A DNA stretch of 64,000 bases. Origin: Odobenus rosmarus divergens (taxonomy: Eukaryota; Chordata; Mammalia; Carnivora; Odobenidae). Where the stretch lies: assembly GCF_000321225.1 (NCBI RefSeq), contig NW_004450661.1:81591-145590 (forward strand), given 5' to 3'. The translations under genes and the position numbers were made by a program. The notes below the pieces were generated by a model, which ran no database searches, had not been told where the DNA came from, and worked only from the letters and a program-made list of their open reading frames with translations. Positions 1 through 11,965 of this stretch are shown here, in pieces (position 1 is the stretch's first letter; each line of letters begins with the position of its first letter).

Positions 1-1330
1 ATAATGTGGCAGGACTGGATGGATCTCTGTAATAAAAACTAAGAATCTCTTGCATTTATATATTGCCTTTACTTTCTAAATGCATTCACATCTGTTATGT
101 CATTTTCTCATCCCAATACCCCTGGGAGGGACGGATCCATTCAGTATAATGCTCCCTTTGTTCAGGAGGACTAAAGAATGCTCCCAATGATCCCCCCACC
201 CAGGCAAGTGGGCATAGTCATTGCCCTCCTAAGTCACAGAATCAAATATGTAAGTAGGTGTCCTAGAATAGTCTAAAGAGGCTTACCCATGTGACAGGTT
301 ACTCTTAAGACATAGTCCTCACTTTAGAATGAAAAATGAAATTCTGGCACTCTTGTCTGATAAACTGTAATTGCCTTGTTCACCTCTCCCTAAGCCCTGT
401 GCCCATCCTTCTTCTCCCTTTCCTTGGCACATAAACTTAGCGTTTCCACCAAAGGAGTCAACCAGAATTGGAATGCTAATTTATTAAGCAAATGTAAAAA
501 AATGTCAGTGTATTATAGCTATTAAATCATTATTGAAATAAGAACAACAACACCAATCTCACTTTTATGAGACGAAGCCATCATAGGAAAAAAATACATC
601 TACAGCTAGCAACTGTTTTCTCCAGTTCTTCCATGATCTGCTTAGAGAAAGAAAAGTACTTGACAACCCAAAGTTGCCATCTTGTCCCAGAATAATTAAA
701 CCCCAACTTGAGGGAGATGGTTCATCCCATTTCTAAACAGTTCCTGAAACAGGTTGAATGTTGTTCAGGGAAATGTGGGAACCATACCAATGGGAAAATC
801 TCAATCACCAAACTTATTAAGTGCACTCATTCCAAAATTACATTCCCTGCTTCTTTTCAGCACAAACTGAGCACCTTTAAAAGGGGATACAAAACACTTA
901 AAACTTTTTAGAACAAAGTATCGCTCTTGTAAGCCATTTATTTCTAATTACACAATTATTTTATCATGTGGCACTTGCTGAAAAAAGACTATAAGGCGAA
1001 GAATAGGCTGATTTAAGGTATTTTATTTCTTTTTATTGAAAAAAGTTAACAATCTAATTTCTTTTCTCTCTGGAATTAAAAAATGTTAAAGCATATCAAG
1101 TGTTTCTCATTTCTGGATAATAACATAATAATTTAATTAATGATTAAATAGCATAGCATCATAAGAGATTGTTAAATCTACTTGTGAATAGAAGTAAAAG
1201 CCACACTATGCAAGGAATTTTAGAACTGGAGATAATTATTATCTAGCCTGAAAGTGGGAATCAAATTCTTCCAAAGTGCCTGCTACTCTCGGTGGGCTCT
1301 TGGGCACTCTTAAAAAGTTGCCGCAACTCG
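1..1330. other. AT-rich stretch without a recognised gene
   Basis: I see no gene here. The sequence is AT-rich with frequent stops in all frames. Around 55-180 there is a weak MIR-like pattern (an ordered text resembling the MIR core and 'cattttctcatccc'), but it is too diverged to claim as an element. The 67-codon reading frame near 708-911 shows no recognisable domain and no supporting context. Confidence 0.5.
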
Positions 1331-1546
1331 GGGCACCTGGGTGGCTCAGTCGGTTGAGTGTCCTACTCTTAATTTCAGCTCAGGTCATGATTTCAGGGTC
1401 ATGGGATCGAACCCCACCTCAGGCTCCATGCTGTGCATGGAACCTCCTTAAGAATCTCTCTCTTCCTCTACCTCTGCCTTCCCCCACCCCTCTCTCTCTC
1501 AAAAAAGAAAGAAAGAAAGAAAGAAAGAAGAAAGAAAGAAAGAAGG
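1331..1546 (+). mobile_element. CAN-SINE (tRNA-derived), diverged
   Basis: The head gggcacctgggtggctcag is followed by the tRNA-like promoter region, a CT-rich stretch and a tail that has become a (GAAA)n tract (about 1501-1546). Family knowledge: CAN-SINEs are non-coding, RNA polymerase III transcribed and moved by L1 enzymes. Overlapping reading frames on both strands here are by-products of the tail. Confidence 0.93.
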
Positions 1547-1860
1547 AGGTTTTGGATGGATTGGATGGAGCCAGTTACAGGCTCAGAAAGGCTCTGCTTT
1601 AAGGGCTTTCTGTTTATCCCCAGTGAGCGGACCGTCCTGCTACCTTCCCTCAAACATCTCTGGTTATGCAGTTTCTTCAGCTGCTGCTCTGACGACAAGC
1701 CAGAGGGCGCAAGCTGGACTGGGGAAGATTGGGGTCCATCTCTCCCGCAAAGGAGTCTGGGCCCATGCCTCGCCTGGACTATTGGACAAGTCTTCTAATT
1801 TTCCCCCTGTCTCCGGTCATGCCCCTTTCAACCAGTCCTCCACATTGCAGCTAAAAAGTT
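1547..1860. other. No gene recognised
   Basis: Non-repetitive-looking sequence between a SINE and an L2 relic. The short frames that run through it start inside the SINE and carry no recognisable domain. Confidence 0.4.
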
Positions 1861-2225
1861 CCTTCTAAAGTGTGAATCTGATTGCTTCTTGATTAAAACC
1901 CTTCAAGGACTCACCTTTCTTCTCGGATCATGCCCAAATGCCAGCAATCAAGGAACTTCTCCATTTTGCCCAAACCTGTCTTTCCAGGTCCCTTCCTGCT
2001 ATTTCTTACTATCTCTTGCTCGCTCTTAAGCTACACGGATGGCAAAGATTTGCATGCCTCTCTATTCTCTCTGCTTGGGAATACCTTCTTCCATGATCCA
2101 TCCTGGCAAAGCCCACTCATCCTTCAACTCAAATGTCACCTTGGATTCTAAGTCCCTGGAAGGCCAGCCACGGCACCGTCTGTCTTGGCACATTTCACAG
2201 TGCGTAACTTACTTGGCTTACCAGA
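1861..2225 (+). mobile_element. LINE-2 (L2) relic
   Basis: The order of phrases matches the L2 3' region: 'ctgattgcttcttgattaaaaccc', then 'actcaaatgtcacctt' and a decayed remainder. L2 stopped moving before the mammalian orders diverged, which fits the heavy divergence. A poly(A) run follows at about 2249-2266. Exact ends are uncertain. Confidence 0.6.
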
Positions 2226-2266
2226 TATTTTTAACTAATTGCGGAGAGGAAAAAAAAAAAAAAAAA

Positions 2267-3159
2267 CCCTAGCATTTCTTACAAGAGTATTCTTCCTCTG
2301 TTATGTACTTGTCCTATTCTTTTACTCACTTTCTTATTCTTTGGCTCCTTTCCTATTTCCTGATAGCAGGGAGCGAGAGAATGGGAGGGCATTTGCAGCT
2401 GGGGAACCCGTGGTGAAACCAGTTGCTATATCTGCCTCTACTGGAATTTCTTCTCCACACCCTATTGAATGCCTCTGCCTCAGGGGGGCCTGGGTTGGGA
2501 CAACTGTTTAATAAACCACATCAGCAGCGCACAGAGGCTTAAGACAGAATGAAAGTGAGAACCTCAGATTCCATTTCAACTCTGGTGATAACCTCTGAAT
2601 TCCATTATTCGCCATTTTAATACAACCTTTATTATTTCTCTCAACCCCCCACCTCTAGCTTCCTTCTTCCCTTTGGTGTAGGCAAATGGCCTTGCGCTGG
2701 AGGGTTGGTGGCTTTGTACCGGCAGCCTCTATTCATATGCAGAAGCTTACAGCTGCTCAAACCCTTCAGAAATCTGATCGGGCTCCCCTTCTCCCTCCCC
2801 TCCTCAAGGCTTTGTAAAATCTTTGCTTGGCAAAGAGAAAGGCCACATCTCTTAGCTGCTTCTGCCCTGCTTATCCCCATTCAGTTCCACTCAAGTGTGG
2901 TGGCGGTTATCCTTTCAAGGGCCTTCCATATTCCCATTCATTCAAAAGAAAGGTGGGGGGCGGAGGAAAGAAGAGGGAGTGGTACCTGCCATGACTGAAC
3001 ATTAAGGAACGCCGAGCTTTTGAAGCAGGCCTTGCTTACCCTTGCACTACCTTCCAGGCAGTGAGAAATGCATCCTCACGTTTTATGATAGAAGAGGTGG
3101 GAAGCTAATTTTAAGGCATCGTATTACCCCCAAGAGGTGTTTCATTGTATCTGGGCACA
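2267..3159. other. No gene recognised
   Basis: Apparently unique sequence. Short frames on both strands lack domains. Nothing further can be supported. Confidence 0.4.
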
Positions 3160-3390
3160 TCGAGGCAACTTCGCTGTCTCCCCTGGGGCGGGGTTGACAA
3201 AGCTGAATCTCCCCCAGCAAAGAGTCTGTGCGGGGAGCGGCAGCTCTGGGAAACACCTGTTTCCGCGGCCCCACGCCGGCTCCCGGTTATCTATCATTTT
3301 TTCCAGGTCGCAGCTGAGCTGGCTGGGACCGAGTACCAGATTGCAGGTGGATGCCCGCTCCCATAAAGCGCTGGCATCTCATCCAAACAG
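3160..3390. promoter_or_regulatory. CpG-rich unique patch, candidate regulatory element
   Basis: By hand I count about 14 CpG in roughly 215 bp at close to 60% GC, in an otherwise CpG-poor area. It contains an E-box (cagctg), a GATA-type site (ttatctatc) and ggcgggg. No repeat family is recognised in it. This is a sequence-composition call only; no transcript or start site can be shown. Confidence 0.3.
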
Positions 3391-4078
3391 GTTGAAATGA
3401 GGTTTCAAAACTACCTGCGAGAAAGAAAGATGAGGTGCAAAGTCGCTGATGCGAGCAGAAATCCAGCAGTGATCGCTGATCAGGGAAGGGAGCAGGGCAG
3501 GCTGAGCTGCTGAAAATACTTAAAACGTGCCTCTCTTGAAGCCTGTGGCTCCCTGGTCTCCCTCAACTCTCTCTTTTATTAACTTAGCGTCTTTTATGAG
3601 TACTTTAATAAAACTAACTATTTTCTACCCTGTGCAGGGAAGATCATAAACACTCCTGCTTTAGAAAAATAATACCTTCAGATTCCTAGGGTATCCAGAA
3701 GAAAGGAGTTGGGGGAGGGGGGCGAGGCGGGAGCAGTGACAGGCACCACCTAAGGGCTCCTGTTACAAGGAGTCATAAGTAAGCTGGGCACGAGGGTCCC
3801 TTCTGAAAATCTGACAGGGACTACATGAAAGAAGGCATATCTTTGGAGGCCAAGGAAGGAAGATAATCTTTTATGACTCCTAACTTAATGCATTTATATC
3901 CAGTGATTTGTCATCTAATCCTCGTGCTTTGCCTGGGGTCACAAGAGTCCTGTCTACCCCGTGTGCACAATGAGGCTGGCGGGGAGGGGCAGGAGGCTCA
4001 TCCACAAGCTCAAGGTCTGTTCTGAACTGGCAGGTCACCCAGAGACCCTAAGATCTCTTGGGAGAGCTAATGAAGGAG
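3391..4078. other. No gene recognised
   Basis: Unique-looking sequence; nothing supportable beyond short, domain-free reading frames. Confidence 0.4.
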
Positions 4079-4121
4079 ATCTCTCTCTCTCTCTCTCTAT
4101 CTATCTTTCTCTCTCTCTCTC
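4079..4121. repeat. (CT)n microsatellite
   Basis: An imperfect run of ct dinucleotides interrupted by tatctat. The serine/leucine-rich reading frames crossing it are low-complexity artefacts. Confidence 0.85.
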
Positions 4122-4189
4122 CATATCTTGTCCATCAGCAAATCCTGTTGGCTTACTTTCAAAACATATTCAAAACCAATGCACTTTTA

Positions 4190-4805
4190 TCATCTCTTCT
4201 ATTTTTACCCCACGTGTGGCCCAAATCAGCAGCACCCTTCACCCACATTACTACAGTAGTCCCACCAGGTCTCTCTGCTCCCACCCACTGCCCCTGAGTC
4301 CACCCTTCTCTTTATTCTCCACAGCAGAGCCTGAGAGGTCTCATAAGGTCTCCACCACCACCCAGATCCCTCCCTGAACTCCCCACCTGTTCCACGTGCC
4401 CCCCGCCCTCATTCACTGGGATTCAGCTGCCCTGGCCTCTGGGACCTGTCCCTGGGGAGTGGCAGGACTGCCCCTGACTCAGGGCTTTTGCCATCACCCA
4501 TCCCTATGCCTAGAACACTCCCCCAGATAGACTCATCTCACTTCCTTCAAGTCTACCCAAATGTCACCTCCTCGGCAATGCTTTCCTTGATTATCCTCTT
4601 TAAATTTGCCAGGACTAAGCCAGCATTCTCTGCCCACCTTGCCTATTTTCTTTTTCCCCATAGCATTTACCACATATTTACCTCATTCTGTTTCCCCTGA
4701 CCTGCACACAAAGGCAGGGTTGTTGTCTGTTTTGTTCATTGCTGTAGCCTCAATGTCTGGAATGCTGACTGGCATATAATAGGTGCTCAATAGATATTTT
4801 TGGAA
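4190..4805 (+). mobile_element. LINE-2 (L2) 3' region
   Basis: A long, ordered match to the L2 3' end: 'attctccacagcagagcc', 'agggcttttgccatc', 'aaatgtcacctcctc', 'ggcagggttgttgtctg', and the terminal 'aggtgctcaatagatattt'. This is one of the longer L2 copies in the window. It is non-coding and plus-oriented. Confidence 0.85.
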
Positions 4806-7317
4806 AGAATGGATATTTATGTCCATTCTTTGGTCAAAATTCTGAAAAATTGGGAGGAAAGTTTGCTTCAGCACGGGGACAGGCTCCCAGTGGGCTGCAG
4901 AACCCAGCTCCTCCCAGAACATGGGTGTATGGTGTTCGGAACAGAGAGATTTTGTAGGAACATGTGGGAGTGCAGGTCAACCACTGACCCAGACCTTGGG
5001 AAGCTGGACTCCAAGTTTGAAAGAAGAATATAAAAGGGAACCATACCCACTGGAGCCCAATCATTCATGCCAGTGAGAGGGCACTTCTCAATAGTTGGGG
5101 AGAAATCTTCTCTTAACTCTATGGCATCATTCTGGGGCAAAAAGCAGCCAAGCATAATGAACCTGAGTATGGCCACTCTGGCTTCTCTGCTCTCTCCTTT
5201 ACTGATCTAATCTTGTCATCACGGGAATTCTCAGAGTGGCCATGCAGAGCAATGGGGGCAGAATCAGCTGCCGCAGATACTCAGAGGAGATTTTATAGCA
5301 TGGATTCCTATGCTTTGGTGAGAGGGCTTAGGAGTCATGGACTTTGTATTCATAATCGTGCCTTGGCCACTTTCCCTTCATGCCTGTGTAACCTGAATCA
5401 AACGTCTCACAGCCACATTCTACCATCTGCACCCAGTGATGATTATCCCAGCTCTAACGAAGTGGGTGCAGTAGAGATGTCTGTACCCCGCACCTGCCCT
5501 TGACTTAGGATATAACTTGGAGCGTCTCCTGCTGCTGCTTTTAGAAACTGGAATCAAAGAGTGGAATTGTCCAAATTTTCTTTCCATGCCAATTTAAGAC
5601 CTCAGTCTCTGGCCCAGCCTGGTGTTCTAGAAGTCTACAGGGGATACAGGAAGGATATGGTAGTGAGACACCCAAAAAGAGAACATCCATGGGTGGTTAT
5701 GGTAACCAAAGAGGAGGTCCAGATATAAATGGTCTAGAGATCATAACTGAGGAAAAGAAAACAACAATAAGAAGCAAACAGGTTTTGAAGAGCAAGTGAA
5801 GAAGACAGAAGCCTAAAGCCTGGCCCTCCTACATCCTCTCTCGGAAGGTAGGGCCTGTTGAAGGAACTAAGAATATTTAGATAGGAATAGGCAACTCTAA
5901 GTTAAGTTTGGAACAGATTCAGTGGAAAATAGAGGGTCTTCATCTCTTTAAAAAAATAGACTAAAGTAAGTGCCCATAAAAATAACTCAGCTAGAACCTA
6001 TCTCAAAACCCTCTCTTTTTATCTTTAAGGTAAATGCACAAATTTGTTGTGTATTTGAAGCATAACCAACTTGTCTCTCGTTCCTGGTCAGCTCTGCTTC
6101 TCTGCCAGGCCAGATGCACTCATGGACACCAAAGCCATGGCACCCTGCCCTGTCTGTGGTGGACAGGAGTTGTGATGAATGCATCTGGAGACTTGAGCTA
6201 ACCGAATTTTGAAACTCCTAAAATCGTGGCTTGTCATCCTTACTTTAAAAATGGATGATTCTGCTATTCTTGACAGATTTCAGCCTATTTTCTGACTGCT
6301 TTAGAGTTTGCAGACACTTTCATATACATCATCTCATCTTGTCTCTGTCCCTCTGGCAAGCATTGAGGTAAAAGAAAGGAATTACTTCAGATGAATCCCA
6401 AAACATGACCTATTTGGTCCCCATGCCATCTATTATTGATTGAACTAAACATTTTCAGCGCAAATGAACAGATTCACTGATTTACAAACCTAGATTATAA
6501 AACATTCATACCTACCTTCTGGCCATAGGATAGAACTCCTGTGTTAAACAACAAATTCCTGGGGGCAGAAGAGGGAAGAGAGTGCCAAGGACATCCTGTC
6601 CACCCCTGCAAACTCACTCTCTGCCTTCTTTTGCTCTCCCTGTGGACCCCCAGATGATAACTTAAGGAGCCCATCCTGGAATGTTCTTATCTTTCCCCTT
6701 AATGCATCGGATAGAAGCTAATGGAAGCTCCATGATTGAATTTTGTGCTTCTAGTCCCCATAGTGAGATTATAAGGAAGGAAAACCATGTGGGTTCAGAT
6801 AATACAAGCTCAGGTGCACATTCCAGGATTGGAGGGGATGATCTAAGCCAACACTCACATGATGGTATGTCGAAGTCCTGCACCACCCCCCTCCCTTTTG
6901 GACCCCACACCTAGACTTCCCTGAACCTTCCCCACGAACCACCATTCCCAGCAGAAGGGTGTGATTCAAATCTCTGCAGACCTCCCAGCCCAACAGACAC
7001 ACGGGGGCATCCGCTTTCCCACAGTGCCCCCCAGGTGTGCTGGCCAAGGGTGGGCTTCCTGATAGCTCCAGCCACCACACAATGGCCTCCGTGCTCTTCC
7101 TCTCTAGCCCAGTGCCCCTTGTCAAGGTCCTCTACTCCACAAGCTGCTTCCATGCCAGTCCACCGTGCCCAGCTTCTGTGCCTGAGGCTGTCTCCCTGGC
7201 CAGGCCAAGCTCTGCAGGAATCAGGGCAATGCCTCTCTCCTCTATTTACTTTCCAGCCAGGGACACTGAGAGTACTTCTTGTCCCCTCCCCATGATTCTC
7301 AGAGCCCACATCAAATA
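4806..7317. other. No gene recognised; possible MIR fragments
   Basis: About 2.5 kb without a supportable gene. MIR-like fragments may lie near 5321-5510 (a text pattern of lost-sodium type is not intact) and near 6300-6400 ('catatacatcatctcatctt'). The overlapping frames on both strands at 6660-7320 have no domains. Confidence 0.35.
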
Positions 7318-7660
7318 CAGGTGACCTTGAACAATGCAGGTTTGAACTACACAGGTCTACTTACATGTGCATTCTTTTTGATAAATACCGTACAGTACCA
7401 TAAATGTATTTACTCTTCATTATGATTTTCATTGTAACATTTTCTCTCCTCTAGCTTACTTTATTATAAGACTACAGTACATGATACATATAATGTACGA
7501 AATACGTGTGAATTGACTGCTTATGTTATCGGTAAGGCAACAAGTCAACAGTAGGCTATTAGTAGTTAATTTTGGAGGAGTCAAAAGTTATATGCAGATT
7601 TTCAACTGTGCAGGAGGTTGGCACCCCTAACCCCTGTGTTGTTCAAAGGTCAGCTAGCTG
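7318..7660 (+). mobile_element. Tigger-type MITE (TcMar), complete ends
   Basis: A 343-bp element with terminal inverted repeats: it begins caggtgaccttgaacaa and ends with the inverse ttgttcaaaggtcagctagctg. It is flanked on both sides by TA (7316-7317 and 7661-7662), the target duplication of Tc1/mariner-pogo elements. The interior ('ttatgttatcggtaaggc', 'agtaggctattagtagtta') matches a common mammalian Tigger-derived non-autonomous family (MER8/Tigger3-like; subfamily not certain). It has no transposase coding capacity. Confidence 0.88.
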
Positions 7661-7779
7661 TAGTCTCTCTGGACTCAAACACAGTCCATGGCACTGGGTG
7701 GAGGGAATACACTACCTACTACTACCACATTCTCATACTCATTACTTCTGACCCCTGAAACAGCTTTCTCCTTAACTGG

Positions 7780-8332
7780 TGAAGGGGAGCAGAATCTGCC
7801 ACCCCAAAACGTGTCTCTTTGGCATTTGGATTATCTTGAGCTGGTTATTTTTAAGATACTGCAGACATGACTAAAGCTCTGAAAACTGAGTAGAAGTTAC
7901 CCTTTTGTAAGAGACATTTACATTTATAAGGGAAATCTTCATTTGTAAGGGTGTCTCCCACTCTGTACCAGGATGAAGAGGATTCTAAATCTCTAGAGAC
8001 TAAATGCAAAAGTCCAGGACTTAAATCTGCCTAACAACCTTACCCTCCTTGACTGTGTTTTCCCCCCACTCCCCCTCTAACCTCCCTAACTGGCTTCCCT
8101 ACCCCCTAACATCTTCTTTGGTCTGTAGCTGGAGATGTTATTTAAGGTGATGGCTGGGGCCATTTGGGGAGTGATTCAGTTTTCCTGGGTCTCTCTCATA
8201 TATACAGGAGGTATACATCGTGCTCAACTTCTGTTCGTTTTTCTCCTGTTAATCTGTCTTTTATTATAGGTGGAGGTAGCTCCATTAAGAACCTAGAAGG
8301 GTTGAGGAAAAATTATTTCCCTCTTCCAGACA
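7780..8332 (+). mobile_element. ERVL-like solo LTR, copy 1
   Basis: This segment shares its start (a purine-rich opening followed by 'aatctgccaccccaaaa' and 'tttggattat') with the element at 19524-20084. It closes with the 'ctcctgttaatctgtctttt' and 'aagaacctagaagggt' block typical of mammalian class III (ERVL) LTRs. TG and CA termini can be placed, but I see no convincing target duplication. It is an old, non-coding relic; no viral gene is present beside it. Confidence 0.6.
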
Positions 8333-9015
8333 GGCCTCCCCCTTTTCTCATCAAATCACTCATAGAAACTGATGCCCGAGGAACAATCCGTCCTGCACAC
8401 CCAGTCAGGGAGCCAGCTTGCTGCTATGGCATCTCAGGGTTCCAGTAGTGACTCACATGCCTTCAAACTGCAAAGCTCACTTTCCCTCCTGAGATGATTG
8501 ACAACAGTACTCAGTACCTGGCTTCAGGCAGGTGACAGAGAGAGGGGGCTCCTGGTCAGCAGAAGCTCCTCACCTCTATCTCCCACCAATGATTCATAAC
8601 TCAGTAGACTTTCAGCGGTGGCCCCCAGACTCCCCCACATCCATTGCTTCTCTTAGACATTTTCAGAGCTTTGTTGGCAGCCTGAGTTATTAGGCTTGTC
8701 CCTTTCTGAAAGGATCAATCCAGGTCCTGAGTTTGGGTTTATTCAAAGTAGAAAGCTCCATCTCCTGGAACTAGCTGCTCTGAACAAAAAGACAAGTTCA
8801 TGTACTTTTAGTTCTTCTCATCTGTGGCCTGCTGTCTTGCTTAAGGCTCTCTTGAGAATCCTCCATAAGTCCTGCCCAAACTCCCCCTTTTAGGATATTT
8901 GTACATCTTCAGAAGTTTCCAAGACTTTGAGAATTAACCATTTTTGGTGTGCAAGGTACACAGGAAAAGCTAGGGACAAACTAGGTAGGTAAAAAGTTCT
9001 GGTAATTCCCAAATG
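8333..9015. other. No gene recognised
   Basis: Unique-looking sequence. A short domain-free frame at 8696-8893 is the longest on the plus strand. Confidence 0.4.
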
Positions 9016-9032
9016 GAAATAATAGAAAAATA
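9016..9032. repeat. SINE target-site duplication (left)
   Basis: gaaataatagaaaaata occurs here and again, identical over 17 bp, at 9231-9247 after the SINE tail. Confidence 0.95.
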
Positions 9033-9230
9033 GGGACACCTGGGTAGCTCAGTCAGTTAAGCATATGCCTTCGGCTCAGGTCATGATCTCAGGATCCTGG
9101 GATCAAGCCCCACATGGGTCTCCCTGCCCAGCGGGGAGTCTGATTCTCCCTCTCCCTCTGATCCTCCTCCCTGCTTGTGCTCTCTCTTTCTTTCTCTGTC
9201 TCAAATAAATAAATAAAATCTTAAAAAAGA
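9033..9230 (+). mobile_element. CAN-SINE
   Basis: Intact head (gggacacctgggtagctcag), CT-rich body and an (AAAT)n tail with aaaatctt. It is bounded by a perfect 17-bp target duplication, so its ends are exact. Confidence 0.97.
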
Positions 9231-9247
9231 GAAATAATAGAAAAATA

Positions 9248-9749
9248 TGAAAAATAATTTTATCAAAGCACATGCTTCCACTGCCAAAGCATACCCCTCC
9301 CATCCACAAGGTGCCTTGGGTGCAAGATAATTTGCAATGATATTGTTCATTAGAGGTCAGGAGGAAACTAGCTGAGCCAATGGTGAGCTAAATAACTACG
9401 GAAGCCTCCTTCCTGGTGGTCCTTCAGAAGGATGCATTCTTGCCTAGCTGTGCCTCATCCATACAGATTCATTGTTGCATGGAAAGCTGATGAGAGAGTG
9501 AATATCATCATCTCTACGAAGAGGAAAAAAGAAATTAACTTATCAACTGTTGTCCTATTGCATCGCTTTCTTCTGCTTCCCTATGAAATCAGGAAAACAA
9601 TGGCATTCCTTATTCTTCCATGCAGGTCCTAGAAGGGGCAGCCCTCACTCTCTAAATAGAGCTCTTGTACCTAAGTCCAATGTCAAAGTCACTTAAGAAC
9701 TCTCTGCCCTTGATTCTGATCCTTTCTCCTGTCAAAGTGACGGGAACAT
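9248..9749. other. No gene recognised
   Basis: Unique-looking sequence without a supportable gene. Confidence 0.4.
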
Positions 9750-9950
9750 TAATAAGTGTGCACAGAGGGGGGCTTTGTGCCAATTAACAATTTCTCATTA
9801 GCTTAATTAGGGGACACATGTTTTTAATCACAGCTAAGAAAGTGGAATGATTGAAGAATTGATTCTGAGCTTTTGAAAGCATCCCTGTCAGTGCATGGAA
9901 TTTAATTCTGCAGATGTGCTTGAAAAGAGACAGAGGTAGAAAGAAACAGC
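9750..9950. promoter_or_regulatory. Homeodomain-site-rich unique patch, candidate enhancer
   Basis: Within about 100 bp there are several TAAT/ATTA cores (cattaataag, ccaattaacaa, tcattagcttaattagg, tttaatcac) plus cagatgtg. No repeat family is recognised. Such clustering is common in conserved developmental enhancers but is not proof; AT-rich DNA gives these cores by chance. Confidence 0.25.
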
Positions 9951-10655
9951 CTTAAATGACATGGCCTTACCAAGCATAATAGGAGAATACCAGATACACG
10001 GAGTAAGTGTTTCCATTTTGGATCCAACACAATCTTTTTCAGGCTCTCCAAAGAATCGAAGGTCTTGCCCTCACTGTTAGGTTATATGAGATATCCAAGT
10101 AGAACAATTTTCTTTTCCTTTCCACTAACTCCTTATCCCTAGGTTCCAAGTAAACAGATCTCATGGTTGTGGAAGTGTTCAGATAATGTGGGTAGTTTAG
10201 ATGCAGCTTGCAGGGAGGGGGTGGCTGATGGTTGTTCTGGTTGAACTGATTGTAAAATGTGGACTTCATGGGTTACTTGGGAAGTCTCTGGAACTACAGA
10301 GCTTACTCATATCGGAAAACAGTTTGACTTATGGTTTTTCATGCTTGTAACCTGAAGATGCGTAACTGTCACAGTCCATGTACCACCCAAAGGGCCACTC
10401 ATTCAGATCATGCAAATCGATGGGTGATTGTTGAGGAATTTATACTATAAATGACTTTGATTTAAGTGTCTAAGTTGTTTTTGGCTCTATACAATGCAGT
10501 AGAGTCATGATCTCTATCATTTAAAAACTTAGTAGGCTAAGGATTCACTAATTATGATATTTTAATAAAGAATGCACACATATTCCTTCTTTGGTAAAAT
10601 GCAATCTTTACTAGCATAATCCTCCTGAAATTATTTTTGTTTCCTTATTGCAGAA
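9951..10655. other. No gene recognised
   Basis: AT-rich, apparently unique sequence with no supportable gene. Confidence 0.4.
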
Positions 10656-10669
10656 GGCAATGCATTTTA

Positions 10670-10869
10670 TTTTATTTTTTTTTTAAGATTTTATTTATTT
10701 ATTTGACAGAGAGAGACACAGTGAGAGAAGGAACACAAGGGGGAGCGGGAGAGGGAGAAGCAGGCTTCCCACTGAGCAGGGAGCCCGATGCGGGGCTCGA
10801 TCCCAGGACCCCAGGATCATGACCTGAGCCAAAGGCAGTCGCTTAACGACTGAGCCACCCAGGCGCCCC
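10670..10869 (-). mobile_element. CAN-SINE, antisense
   Basis: It reads as poly(T), the reversed (AAAT)n tail, the body, and ends with gagccacccaggcgcccc, the reversed head. A 14-bp target duplication, ggcaatgcatttta, lies at 10656-10669 and 10870-10883. Confidence 0.97.
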
Positions 10870-10889
10870 GGCAATGCATTTTAATTTCA

Positions 10890-11965
10890 GGAAAATTGGG
10901 AAATACAGTAAAACAGCAAGGAGAAGAAGAAAAAAATCACACATAGCCCCACCTAACCAGATATAATCACTTTAGATTTTAATGGATAGCCTTTTTCACT
11001 CTATATATTTTCTGTTAAGATTGGAGCCTCTGGTATTTCTATCCTTAAAACATGTTTTTTCACTTACTGTAACTCTATCTCCTCACAATGTTAAATGTTC
11101 TTGTACAACATGATTTTTAATGACTGCATGGTATTCTAGCTCAAGAATTTGTCATATTTATTATAGGACATTATGGATATTTCCATTTTTGTTATTATAA
11201 GCAATGATAAAGTGGCTATGCTTGAATGTAAATCTTTTCAAGCATCTGTGATCATCTCTTTAGAATAAATTTCTAGAGGTGGAATTGCTGAGTCAGAAAT
11301 TATGTACATTTTAAAGACTGGTTGAACATATTGTCAAGTTGCTCACCAGAAAAGTTATACCTACCCATTTACATCCCCAGAACCAACAGGATGGGAAAGA
11401 TAAATAAAGTTTAAAAAAATAAAGTAAAGAAAGATTATATCTCATCATAACTTTTACTTGTAATTTTGACGACCAGTGAAATTTGATCTGGTCTTTCACA
11501 GTAATTGGTCATATTTCCTTTTTGTGAGCTGTTATATTGTATTCTTCTCTTATTTTACACCTCGTAATACTAATCTTTCTATTGTTCACTGGTGAGAGTT
11601 ATTACATATTAAACATATTAAACCATTTCCACACATCCTTAAAAATATCTTTTTTTCTACTTTGTTACTTGCTTCCCCCTCATATTTATGGTGTGTTTTG
11701 TTGTTGTTATTTATGTAAAGTTTTAATGTTAGATAAATTAAATCTATTAGTCCATTATGGTTCTTTCTTTCCTGCAATGTTTGGAAAATCTTCACTGTTC
11801 TGAGATTTTATAGTCATCAATATTTTATTTTATATTTTCTTTCTTTCTTTTTTTACTTTTTAAAATTCATCTGTAATTTAGTTTTGTATGTTGCCTGGGT
11901 GGTAATTTTTTTGTTTTTGTTTTTTCTTTGCAAACTACCAATTGGACCAATGCTGTTCATGGAAA
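10890..11965 (-). mobile_element. L1 relic, antisense: 3' UTR and ORF2 C-terminal region
   Basis: The plus strand shows the reverse of an L1 end: 'gactgcatggtattctagc', 'ggacattatggatatttcc', 'tctagaggtggaattgctgag', 'cccatttacatccc' and, near the end, 'aattggaccaatgc'. These phrases follow the order of L1 ORF2 read backwards. It is heavily mutated and has no open ORF2. Confidence 0.78.
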
